From CAXSEA01 sp964235675 (GTDB taxonomy: Bacteria; Armatimonadota; Armatimonadia; Armatimonadales; Capsulimonadaceae): a DNA stretch of 10,851 nt. Below are positions 1-6,456 of this stretch, piece after piece. The translations under genes and the position numbers were made by a program. Numbering within the stretch: position 1 is the stretch's first letter; each line of letters starts with the position of its first letter. The notes beneath the pieces were generated by a model that saw only the letters and a program-made list of their open reading frames with translations, was not told where the DNA came from and did not search any database. The stretch lies in NCBI GenBank assembly GCA_964235675.1, contig CAXSEA010000114.1, positions 1 to 10,851 on the forward strand. The letters run 5' to 3'.

Positions 1-1140
1 CCCGCTCAGCAATACCACCAGCTGGAACAATCGGAGCCATGGCGCGTAACGCGCCATGTCCACATCCCCGTCCCCGATCGTCATCACGGTCGTCGCCGTG
101 AAATAGACCGCGTTCACGGCGTTCAGATGCATTGTATCGGCGAAAATAATCGTGGCGAAAACCGCAAACAGCAGCAGGCAGACAATGATGACCGGCATGA
201 AAGTCTGGCTGCGCCGCGCTCCCGACACTTTGCGCTTCTTCGGCTTCGCGCTCGCCGCCGCGGACCCGCGCCCATGCACCTCCGACGCGCCTAGCTTGCG
301 CTTGTACCATCCGGCGGTGTAGATACATGCCGCCAGCGACAGCCGGGTAGTGCCGCCAAACAGCAGTTCGTCGCCTTCGCGAAGCGCCCCCTGCGGCGCG
401 GCGGGCACGGCAGCCACCGAGCCCAGCTTGCCCCCGAACGCATGACGCGCGCTATGGCTCTGCTGCTTCGCCCTTCTCCCGCGAGCGTCCTCTAAAGTTG
501 CGCTTCCAGCTTCGCCGCCCTCATAGCGCTTCCAGCACGCGTCCCGGCCCTCGCCGCTTGCCCGAGGAGCACGGTGCGACGCAATCAGGGTCACGCCCTG
601 CTCCCGCTCCACTTCCTCCAACGTCTTGCCGATCAGCGGCGAGTCCGCCGGCACTTTTACCCGGCAAAACGGCACCACGTCGCCGCCCAGACGCAAGCTG
701 CCGATCATCTCGGCCCCGGCGGCGGCGGCAATAAATGCGGGAGCGGCCAGTGACGAGACGCTGTACGCGCGGCGAACCCCGAACGATTTCTCGAAATGGT
801 CGGCGAGCAGCGGGTCGAATGCCCGCATCACCACCGGCACGTCCGCGACGATGCTGCGCGCGCTGACCGTCGAGCGCAGGTTTGCCATATCGTCCTCGGA
901 CAGCGCCAGCATGCAGGCCGCGCGCTCGATACCGGCTTCCGCCAGCATCTCGGCGGCGTTCTCGGCGGTGGCGTTGTGCACCTGCGCCGCCGGAGGCAAA
1001 ATCATCCGCAGCGACGCTTTGTCGCCGTCATACGCGATCACGCTTACCGCGTGCCCGTCACGCACCAGCGCCCGCGCCACCCGCGCCGAAAGCCGGCTCA
1101 GGCCGCAGATCAGGAAGAAATTTTGTGGAGAAGAAGACAT
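1..1140 (-). CDS. RCK/TrkA-N plus ion-channel protein, C-terminus cut by window edge
   Basis: Open from the ATG at 1140 to the left edge with no stop, giving 380 residues. The N-terminus (about residues 8-130) reads as a Rossmann-type TrkA-N/RCK domain: FFLICGLSRLSARVARAL is a degenerate nucleotide-binding turn, and LALSEDDMANL fits the usual LT.dDe.N motif. A second part (about 150-270) resembles TrkA-C, with VPADSPLIGKTLEEVE and LREGDELLFGG, split by a low-complexity insert rich in Arg, Ser and Ala. After a basic linker (KPKKRKV) comes a membrane helix (about 315-334), a pore loop AVYFTATTVMTIGDGD ending at residue 359, and the start of a second helix. This order matches bacterial RCK-TM2 channel proteins, so a K+ or other cation conductance gated by nucleotide or ligand is inferred. 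The pore motif is TIGDGD where K+ channels normally have T-x-G-Y/F-G-D. It is transcribed divergently from the TetR gene. Confidence 0.85.
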   Translation of the reverse strand, partial: MSSSPQNFFLICGLSRLSARVARALVRDGHAVSVIAYDGDKASLRMILPPAAQVHNATAENAAEMLAEAGIERAACMLALSEDDMANLRSTVSARSIVADVPVVMRAFDPLLADHFEKSFGVRRAYSVSSLAAPAFIAAAAGAEMIGSLRLGGDVVPFCRVKVPADSPLIGKTLEEVEREQGVTLIASHRAPRASGEGRDACWKRYEGGEAGSATLEDARGRRAKQQSHSARHAFGGKLGSVAAVPAAPQGALREGDELLFGGTTRLSLAACIYTAGWYKRKLGASEVHGRGSAAASAKPKKRKVSGARRSQTFMPVIIVCLLLFAVFATIIFADTMHLNAVNAVYFTATTVMTIGDGDVDMARYAPWLRLFQLVVLLSG

Positions 1141-1198
1141 AAGGCAAGCTCACCGCGCGTATCGACAAAAGAAACCGGGCCTCGCTGCCTTCACTTCT

Positions 1199-1204
1199 AT
1201 TGTA
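1199..1204 (-). promoter_or_regulatory. Possible -10 box of the channel gene
   Basis: On the minus strand this reads TACAAT, five of six matches to TATAAT, about 60 nt before the channel ATG. No good -35 hexamer sits at the right distance, so this is a weak call. Confidence 0.3.
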
Positions 1205-1260
1205 TCAAGTAAACGCGCAATCGAAATTCCTGAGCACGCCGATTTCCTTACTTTGCATTC

Positions 1261-1270
1261 CACGATCGTG
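1261..1270. promoter_or_regulatory. Perfect 10-bp palindrome, possible operator
   Basis: CACGATCGTG is an exact palindrome in the divergent region between the channel and TetR genes, 22 bp upstream of the TTGACA box. TetR-family regulators often bind palindromes in such regions, which makes this a candidate operator. It is short and could be chance. Confidence 0.3.
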
Positions 1271-1292
1271 AGACCAAGCTAGTAAACAAAGC

Positions 1293-1321
1293 TTGACAGA
1301 CGCATTTATCCATGCAATACT
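1293..1321 (+). promoter_or_regulatory. Sigma70-type promoter of the TetR gene
   Basis: A perfect TTGACA -35 box at 1293-1298 is followed, after 17 nt, by AATACT at 1316-1321 (four of six matches). An alternative -10, TACTAT, lies two bases further on. The start codon at 1360 is about 39 nt downstream, leaving room for a normal leader with its SD site. A loose CTAT/ATAG inverted repeat (1320-1336) covers the -10 and could allow autoregulation. Confidence 0.55.
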
Positions 1322-1359
1322 ATTTAACATTGATAGATTATTGAATGGAGTTCAGGCGG

Positions 1360-1974
1360 ATGGTTACTAAGCGACGAGAAACTCAGAGGCAGGCCACGCG
1401 CGACGCGATCCTTTCCTCCGCCCAGGAAATCGCTCGGGAGCAGGGATGGCAGGCGGTTACCATCCGCCGCATCGCCGAAAAGATTGACTACAGTGCGCCC
1501 ATCATCTATGAATACTTCAAGAACAAGGAAGCCGTCTTCGCCGAGCTGCAGCAGCTGGGCTTTAAGATTCTACAAGACAAGATGCAAGCCGCCGCCGATT
1601 TAAGCCAAACGGACCCCAACCCGCGCGCCGCCTTGCTCGCCATCGTCGATGCCTACATCCGCTTCGCCGACGAATGCCCCGAGCTCGACCAGGTGATGCA
1701 CCGCCTTAGCAGCGCCGCCGTTCCCACCGAGGATTCCTTCGCCAACGCGAAAGGCGTCTGCGATATAGTCGAATCGGTGCTGCACCGTTGGGCCGCCGCC
1801 GAAAAAGCCCAGCTTCCCGACATTATGCAAGCCGTGGAAATTAGCTGGGCCCTCCTGCACGGCCTCACCAGCATCGCCACGCTGGGACGCTTTCAAGAAG
1901 ACGGCGTCCAGCACACAAAAGATTTAGCGCACAAAGCAATCAACGACCTACTCACAGCCTGGAGCCAACCCTAA
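1360..1974 (+). CDS. TetR/AcrR-family transcriptional regulator with WHG-type C-terminal domain
   Basis: A 204-residue one-domain-plus-ligand-pocket repressor of usual TetR length. The N-terminal helix-turn-helix spans about residues 14-60: RDAILSSAQEIAREQGW, then VTIRRIAEKIDYSAPIIYEYFKNKEAVF, the classic TetR pattern ending in Y-x-Y-F-x-x-K. The C-terminal half contains SWALLHGL (W163, H167, G168), which fits the WHG-type TetR C-terminal domain. An ATG also exists at 1345, but the ATG at 1360 has GGAG at 1347-1350 with 9-nt spacing and the earlier one has no SD site, so 1360 is preferred. Divergent to the channel gene and 185 bp upstream of the epimerase gene, it may regulate either. The ligand is unknown. 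Its TAA stop lies at the outer tip of the inverted-repeat element that follows. Confidence 0.93.
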   Translation: MVTKRRETQRQATRDAILSSAQEIAREQGWQAVTIRRIAEKIDYSAPIIYEYFKNKEAVFAELQQLGFKILQDKMQAAADLSQTDPNPRAALLAIVDAYIRFADECPELDQVMHRLSSAAVPTEDSFANAKGVCDIVESVLHRWAAAEKAQLPDIMQAVEISWALLHGLTSIATLGRFQEDGVQHTKDLAHKAINDLLTAWSQP

Positions 1975-2116
1975 GAACCCATCCGGCCTTTCAGGCCACC
2001 TTCCCTGTAGGGAAGGAAAAGCCTACGGCCATGTTCTAATCCGTCCTAGTATCAAGCGCCATCTTATATTTACTTTCCTACAGGGAAGGTGGCCCAAAGG
2101 GCGGGATGGGTTCTTA
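1972..2116. repeat. 145-bp inverted-repeat element, REP/MITE-like
   Basis: Two 44-nt arms (1972-2015 and 2073-2116) are inverted copies, matching at 39 of 44 positions by hand alignment, around a 57-nt spacer. Each arm starts TAAGAACCCATCC from the outside and contains CCACCTTCCCTGTAGG. The left arm also holds its own small hairpins (GGCC...GGCC and CCTTCCCTGTAGGGAAGG). This two-palindrome layout is typical of REP-like extragenic repeats and non-autonomous mini-elements. There is no ORF inside and no clear target-site duplication. It could act as a transcription terminator or mRNA stabiliser between the TetR and epimerase genes. Confidence 0.75.
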
Positions 2117-2159
2117 TAACTAAGTTAGATTTAATATCGCCAGCAAAGGAAACAAACCT

Positions 2160-3113
2160 ATGACCACCAACGACACCCACATCATCTTCGGTACCGGCCC
2201 GGTCGGCCTCACTCTCGCCGACCTGCTTCTCGCGCAGGGCAAAACCGTCCGCATCGTCAGCCGCAGCGGCAAGGCTAAAGTTGCCGCCGGGATCGAGCAT
2301 ATCGCCGCCGACGCCACCGACGCCGCCAAAGTCGAGCAGCTTTGCCGGGGCGCGGCTGTCGCCTACAACTGCATGAACGCCAGCAGCTACGCCGCCCAAG
2401 CTGTCGAGCTCCCGATCCAGCAGCGCGCGATGATCGACGGAGTCGGCGCGTCGGGCGCGAAGCTCGTCGTGACGAACTCTCTCTACATGTACGGCGAGAC
2501 CCACGGCCAAACCATGACCGAAGCCTCGCCGCATTCTGCCACCAACAAAAAAGGACGCCTCCACGCCGAAATGGCCGCCGGATATCTCCAGACCCACAAG
2601 GACGGCAAACTGGAAGTCGCCCTCGGACGCGCCGCCGACTTCTTCGGCCCCCGCGTCACCAACTCGTCGCTCGGCGGCTACGTCTTCCCCAACGTCCTCG
2701 CCGGAAAACCTGCCCAACTCCTCGGCGACATCGACCTGCCGCACAGCTACAGCTACATGCCCGACGTCGCCCGCGGCCTCGCCACCCTCGCCGACCACCC
2801 CGAAGCCTTCGGCCGCGACTGGCTCCTGCCCGTCGCCGACCCCGTCCCCACCACCCGCCAGATGCTCACCCTTATCGAGCAAGCCACCGGCAAACCCGTG
2901 CGCCCCCAAACCCTCCCCAAAATCCTCTTCCAAGCCATGGGCCTGTTCAACCCCAACATGCGCGACATGGCCCAAATGTACTACCAATACACCGAACCCC
3001 AAATCGTCAGCTCCAAACAATTCGAGCAAGCCTTTTACTGGAAAGCCACCCCGCTAGACGAGGCAGTACGAACTACGGCGGAGTGGTTTCGGGAGCAGCA
3101 GAAAAACACCTGA
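2160..3113 (+). CDS. NAD(P)-binding epimerase/dehydratase-type protein (atypical SDR)
   Basis: A 317-residue protein with an N-terminal Rossmann fold. GTGPVG (residues 11-16) is the dinucleotide-binding glycine motif, and RIVSRSG follows the second strand. NSLYMYGETHG (106-116) sits where extended SDRs carry the catalytic Tyr region, but the usual YxxxK is not clean. GRAADFFGP (156-164) and HSYSYMPDVARGLATL (195-210) are typical of NAD-dependent epimerase/dehydratase relatives. A redox or isomerase activity on an unknown substrate is inferred. The ATG at 2160 has AAGGA at 2146-2150, 9 nt upstream. It is co-directional with the TetR gene but separated by the inverted-repeat element, so it may have its own promoter in the AT-rich 2117-2145 stretch. 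That stretch holds a small CTAAGTTAG palindrome. Confidence 0.88.
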   Translation: MTTNDTHIIFGTGPVGLTLADLLLAQGKTVRIVSRSGKAKVAAGIEHIAADATDAAKVEQLCRGAAVAYNCMNASSYAAQAVELPIQQRAMIDGVGASGAKLVVTNSLYMYGETHGQTMTEASPHSATNKKGRLHAEMAAGYLQTHKDGKLEVALGRAADFFGPRVTNSSLGGYVFPNVLAGKPAQLLGDIDLPHSYSYMPDVARGLATLADHPEAFGRDWLLPVADPVPTTRQMLTLIEQATGKPVRPQTLPKILFQAMGLFNPNMRDMAQMYYQYTEPQIVSSKQFEQAFYWKATPLDEAVRTTAEWFREQQKNT

Positions 3114-3125
3114 TGTAAGTGTTTT
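3103..3125 (+). terminator. Possible A-rich hairpin terminator over the epimerase stop codon
   Basis: AAAACAC (3103-3109) pairs with GTGTTTT (3119-3125) around a 9-nt loop containing the TGA stop, followed by C-TTC. The stem is AU-rich and the T run is part of the stem, so terminator strength is doubtful. Confidence 0.3.
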
Positions 3126-3175
3126 CTTCATGCCTCTCCTTAGCTTACAATTAAATGAGAACAGAGGTGAATTAC

Positions 3176-3650
3176 ATGCTTGTTGATTGGGGAGACATAC
3201 CGACTTGGATTGGTGCTGTTGGAACAACAGGAGCCTTGTTTGTCAGTTATATGCTGCTACGTGGTGAGATTAAAGAGCGCCGTTCGGAAGCTGAGCTACG
3301 TCAAAACCATACACCAAGACGCACTGCGGCATGGATAGATAGCCGTACGCACCTAATTCTGCAGAATAGCGGGGGATGAACCTGTTTTTGGGCTTGTTGT
3401 TTATGTAGGTCGTATGGGAACTGATTTCAACGATATTAATCAATCAGGAACATGGTACGAGCTTGTAGTAGGTACAGTTGGTCCAGGTAGCAAAATCGAA
3501 GAGACTGTTGACGATAAATATACAACAGGAGAGCACTTTCCAGATTTGCCAGAAGTTGCCATTGAGTTTACAGATTGTAATAGCAAACATTGGAGAAGGG
3601 AACCAGATGGCAAACTTCATCCTATTAAAACCCGTCGCTCATATGATTAA
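3176..3650 (+). pseudogene. Frameshifted membrane-anchored hypothetical protein
   Basis: Two adjacent frames encode one protein. The first part, from ATG 3176 (SD AGAGGTG at 3163-3169), reads MLVDWGDIPTWIGAVGTTG, one membrane helix and a charged KERRSEAELRQ linker, then stops at TGA 3377-3379. The second frame continues as DEPVFGLVVYVGR and ends WRREPDGKLHPI at 3650. Removing one G from the G5 run at 3371-3375 restores a continuous protein of about 157 residues. The layout (one N-terminal helix, then a small domain ending FTD...WRR.PDGKL) resembles a hypothetical-protein family common in actinobacteria; function is unknown and this match is from memory. The coding sequence is clearly more AT-rich than its neighbours, suggesting acquired DNA. 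The ATG at 3155 is less likely because it lacks an SD site. The break could be decay, slippage or an assembly error. Confidence 0.7.
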
Positions 3651-3692
3651 ATATTCTTCTACTGGTTTTTAGAACCCGCGAACAGCAAAATT

Positions 3693-3724
3693 GAGAGGTA
3701 TTTTTAAAAATAAATTTCCCTCTC
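3693..3724. terminator. Possible bidirectional terminator between convergent genes
   Basis: GAGAGG (3693-3698) pairs with CCTCTC (3719-3724), and the loop holds a perfect palindrome TATTTTTAAAAATA (3699-3712). It lies between the convergent ends of the frameshifted gene (plus) and the phosphatase gene (minus). On the minus strand it is followed by AATTTT. It is plausible but AT-rich. Confidence 0.4.
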
Positions 3725-3788
3725 GCTTAACCACTCGAAGCATAATTTTCTTTTCAGACAAAGAGGCAATTAGACTAAATATGCTCGC

Positions 3789-5009
3789 CTACCCACACCC
3801 ATCCCGCCGCACCAGCAGCATAGTCACATCATCTCGCGCATCGCCCTCCGCGTACCGTTGCAGGCTATCGTCAAGCGTCGCAAGCGCCATGCCTGCCGTC
3901 GGAGCGGGGAGGGCGGCCAGCAGCATCTGCCAGGCGCCATGATCCCCAAGAAACTCCCCATTCCGGTTGCGGGATTCGGTGACGCCATCGGTGAAGAGGA
4001 ACAGGGCGTCGCCCAGCAGGAGCGTGGTGGTTTCGTCGTCGCAGGCGATGCCGGAGCCGACGCCGATTACCGACGCGGTCGGCATCAGAAGCTCGCGCTC
4101 GCCGCTTTCCGCACGGCGCAGCATCGGCGGCTCGTGGCCTGCGTTGCAGTAGAGGAGAGTGCCGCAAGCCGTGTCCAGGAAGCCGAGGAACAAGGTCGCC
4201 GTGGCGAACGCGACGTTTTGCAGTTCGATCAGGTCGTTCATCCGCTCCACCACGCGCGCGGGGCTCTCCAACGTGCCCGAGAACGCCCGCACCGTGTAGC
4301 GCAGCAGCGCGGTGGACGAAGCCGCTTCTTTGCCCTTGCCCATTATATCGCCGATCAAAATGGCGTAGCGCGCACCGCCGTCGATCGGGAACACGTCGTA
4401 GAAATCGCCGCCGACCTCTTCCTCATGCCGCGCCGGGCGGTACACCGGGCCGATATCGTAGCCCGCCACCGGCGGCAGCGCGTCGGGCAAAATCATCGAC
4501 TGCATCGCAGCCAGCACCTGATGCTTAATTTCCACCCGCTCCTGCATCTGCCGGGCGCGATGGGTCAGCCAGATCACCGCCGCCCCGCACGCGGTAAACA
4601 GCAGCGTGCGCAGGCACAGCATGGCATCGCTGGCGTCCGGCCTCCGGATAAAATACTGCGGGACGAATCCTTCATACACAGAGCAGGCCACCAGCACCAC
4701 CAGCGCCGGACGCGGCCCCCAAAAATTCGCCGACGCCACCACCACTAAGATGGCAACCAGTGACCATGGCAGCCCATACTGCATCGGCGCGGCATGATCG
4801 AGCGTCATCATAATCCCCGCGACAGCAAACAGCGACAGCGACAGCACATAAGGCCGCCAACGCTTCGGCAACACGGAAAAGACCGGGCGCGTCGTCTCCT
4901 GGATCAGTGTCCGCGCCCAATGCGGCGTTTTCTTGATGGGCAGAGTCAATATCGTCATAGCATCCATGCAATCCGGCAGCGAGCCACAGCCATCAGACTC
5001 GCACGTCAT
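3789..5009 (-). CDS. Membrane-anchored SpoIIE/RsbU-type PP2C serine phosphatase
   Basis: A 406-residue protein with a membrane N-terminal half and a PPM-type phosphatase C-terminal half. Hydrophobic segments lie at about 53-70, 79-97, 99-115 and 130-148, in a four-helix arrangement like DUF4118-type sensors. A short helix (about 150-175) links to the catalytic domain. Metal-binding and family motifs are intact: VGGDFYD (199-205), GDIMGKG (220-226), NAGH (289-292), FTDGVTE (339-345) and RDDVTMLL (392-399). Such enzymes dephosphorylate Ser/Thr of anti-sigma-factor antagonists in partner-switching control; the partner is not in this window. The first ATG (5009) lacks an SD site, and internal ATGs about 14-17 codons later could be the true start. 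A TATAGT box on the minus strand at 5053-5058 may be the -10. A similar but decayed phosphatase lies just upstream, so the two may be related copies. Confidence 0.92.
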   Translation of the reverse strand: MTCESDGCGSLPDCMDAMTILTLPIKKTPHWARTLIQETTRPVFSVLPKRWRPYVLSLSLFAVAGIMMTLDHAAPMQYGLPWSLVAILVVVASANFWGPRPALVVLVACSVYEGFVPQYFIRRPDASDAMLCLRTLLFTACGAAVIWLTHRARQMQERVEIKHQVLAAMQSMILPDALPPVAGYDIGPVYRPARHEEEVGGDFYDVFPIDGGARYAILIGDIMGKGKEAASSTALLRYTVRAFSGTLESPARVVERMNDLIELQNVAFATATLFLGFLDTACGTLLYCNAGHEPPMLRRAESGERELLMPTASVIGVGSGIACDDETTTLLLGDALFLFTDGVTESRNRNGEFLGDHGAWQMLLAALPAPTAGMALATLDDSLQRYAEGDARDDVTMLLVRRDGCG

Positions 5010-5078
5010 GGTCGAAAAATCACATCAACAGGGGGAAAGTTGCCTAAGCACAACTATATTTTCGCGCGTTATGATGAG

Positions 5079-5090
5079 ATTCACATGAAT
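5079..5090. promoter_or_regulatory. Palindrome upstream of the phosphatase gene, possible operator
   Basis: ATTCACATGAAT has inverted 5-bp arms around a 2-bp centre, about 20 bp upstream of the putative minus-strand TATAGT box of the phosphatase gene. It is a short candidate operator only. Confidence 0.25.
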
Positions 5091-5100
5091 TTGCTAAACG

Positions 5101-5135
5101 AAAAATTTGAACGGAATTTAGGCAAACCGTTCAAA
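5101..5135 (-). terminator. Rho-independent terminator after the phosphatase remnant
   Basis: On the minus strand, TTTGAACGG (from 5135) pairs perfectly with CCGTTCAAA around a 12-nt loop and is followed by TTTTT (5105-5101). It sits 25 nt after the inferred TAA stop at 5162-5160 of the decayed phosphatase. This supports that frame as the original gene end and closes the heme oxygenase transcript. Confidence 0.8.
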
Positions 5136-5159
5136 GCGCCGCCAAAACACTCGGCAGAG

Positions 5160-5601
5160 TTACGGCACCAGTACGCTCGCCAGCTCCTTGCGTCGGGCCA
5201 GTAGCAGGCAGATGCGTTTTCCAGCGTGCCGCCAACGTACTCCTCGGCGGCGCGGAGGACGCTTTGGCCGATGTCTTGCAGCGTTCCGGCGTTGCGGCTC
5301 GCGCGGGTGATGGTGGCGACACCGTCGAGGCCCAGGAACTGCTTGCCCTGGCGGCTCTTGGCGAGGCCGTCGGTAGTCATCATCAGCAGGTCGCCCGGCT
5401 TCAGCCTGGTGCGGAGGATTTCGTAATCGGTGTTGTCGTCGCGGGCGAGCGGCAGCCTTCCAGACGCAGAGGCTCGATTGCTCCCGCAGTCCGGATAATC
5501 GCCGGAGGCTCGGCTCGCGCCATCACCGTCTTGCACTCGCCTGTCGGCTGATCCACCATTACCAGCGACACGCACACGAACGATTCCCGGAGGCCAATCC
5601 C
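5160..5601 (-). pseudogene. Decayed SpoIIE/PP2C phosphatase, C-terminal fragment
   Basis: Three reading frames join into one phosphatase C-terminus. Right after the heme oxygenase TGA, in the same frame, comes GIGLRESFVCVSLVMVDQ, then a segment with AEPPAIIRT. A one-base loss near 5451-5458 shifts to LPLARDDNTDYEIL and LKPGDLLMMTTDGLAKS, the family's GD...TDG motif. A second loss near 5211-5220 shifts to ICLLLARRKELASVLVP and a TAA. A perfect terminator follows. The N-terminal two-thirds of the domain, with GGDxxD and GDxxGKG, is absent, there is no start codon, and the usual NAGH reads ARAE. The fragment therefore cannot be active as written. Its position after a heme oxygenase suggests it was the output domain of a phytochrome-like sensor whose N-terminus was deleted; this is inference. 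The two indels could be assembly errors, but the missing N-terminus cannot be explained that way. Confidence 0.8.
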
Positions 5602-6228
5602 TCACGCCGCCGAGCGTAGCGGATGGGTGCCCAGCAGCCACTCTTCCATGCAGGCGAAAGTCGCCTGCGCGCTGGCGACGATCTCCTCGTCTTTGCCGTG
5701 GGCGTTGCCTTCGCTGTAAGCTTCCAGCGCGGCCGTAAAGTCGCGCCACATGCGCCCCACTTGCGGGCCGTAGCTGAAAAAGAACTGCGCGCCGCCTCCG
5801 CTTCCGGTATGCAATCCCAGCGATTGGCGCAAGCGGCGGGAGATCATCGTGCCGCCCAGCGTGGAGCCTTCCAAAACATACATCAGGCCACCGATTTGCG
5901 CGGCGCTCTGCAGCGGCGGCAGAGATGGGCAGAGAATCGTCTGCGGGATAGCAGCCTGGCTCCATCCCAGCGCGGCGAGGTCGGCGGTCAGCAAGGCGAG
6001 ACGCTTGCGCGGCCCGTAATCGAGTTGCAAGTCATCCCACTCGGACCGGCCGTCCAGGCACTGCTCCAGCGGCGCGTAAATACCGTAGAAACGCAGCAGC
6101 AGCCGCATATACAAATCGCGGGCGTCGAAGAAGCTGCCTGCGTCGAGCCGGCTTTCAAGACGATAATGCGCCTCGGCAGTGCGCTGGCGCAAGAGCTGGC
6201 CGATGGGGATAGGAGGGGATTGTACCAA
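5602..6228 (-). CDS. Biliverdin-producing heme oxygenase (BphO/HemO type)
   Basis: A 208-residue protein, normal for bacterial heme oxygenases. It opens heme to biliverdin, CO and iron in the cytoplasm. LRQRTAEAHYRLE (13-25) carries the proximal heme ligand, H21. GGLMYVLEGSTLGG (113-126) is the distal-helix glycine-rich motif, with the LEGSTLGG wording usual in phytochrome-linked BphO proteins. FFFSYG (149-154) followed by MWRDF (160-164) is also typical. The start is a TTG at 6228; no ATG or GTG is available in frame and no strong SD is visible, so the start is uncertain. No phytochrome gene is in the window, but the decayed phosphatase starts directly after its stop in the same frame. The product may now serve iron recovery or a sensor encoded elsewhere. 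Confidence 0.9.
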   Translation of the reverse strand: MVQSPPIPIGQLLRQRTAEAHYRLESRLDAGSFFDARDLYMRLLLRFYGIYAPLEQCLDGRSEWDDLQLDYGPRKRLALLTADLAALGWSQAAIPQTILCPSLPPLQSAAQIGGLMYVLEGSTLGGTMISRRLRQSLGLHTGSGGGAQFFFSYGPQVGRMWRDFTAALEAYSEGNAHGKDEEIVASAQATFACMEEWLLGTHPLRSAA

Positions 6229-6345
6229 GGAAAACGACCAGGGTTTCTATGAAAGCGATATGCTCAGATATTGGGCAACAGCAGAAGCGACTACTGCAAA
6301 ACGATACAAAGCTCGCTTATTTGCCGTTAATCTATTATTAGCATA

Positions 6346-6409
6346 TTTTGAATGATTTTATTGGGCTAATTGTCTTGGGTAACAATCTCCAATAAAATTT
6401 CATTCAAAA
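6346..6409. repeat. Large AT-rich stem-loop between dapB and the heme oxygenase gene
   Basis: The left arm TTTTGAATGATTTTATTGG (6346-6364) pairs with CCAATAAAATTTCATTCAAAA (6389-6409) with a single 2-nt bulge, about 19 bp. Inside the loop, ATTGT (6369-6373) pairs with ACAAT (6382-6386). On the minus strand it follows the dapB stop by 48 nt. It could terminate or stabilise the peptidase-dapB mRNA, although it lacks a GC-rich stem and T run. It could also be a small mobile palindrome. The rest of 6229-6456 is AT-rich with no gene or confident promoter. Confidence 0.7.
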
Positions 6410-6456
6410 CCCATCAAATACTAATATACGAATTTTTCGACTCGCTTAATTAGTAG

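Noticed and set aside
498..1282. Several plus-strand open frames
   Set aside because: They lie antisense to the continuous channel gene, have Arg/Pro/Ala-rich low-quality composition, and show no domain.
2070..3029. Long minus-strand open frame over the epimerase gene
   Set aside because: It is a GC-rich antisense shadow with Gly/Val-rich repeats; the plus-strand frame has clear Rossmann motifs and an SD site.
5081..5965. 294-residue minus-strand open frame
   Set aside because: It covers part of the heme oxygenase gene in the wrong frame, and only its middle matches the phosphatase remnant. It is not a real single gene.
6312..6448. Repeated CTCGCTTA words at 6312 and about 6441 (also near 3722)
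   Set aside because: They are eight bases long with irregular spacing and no shared context, so probably chance.
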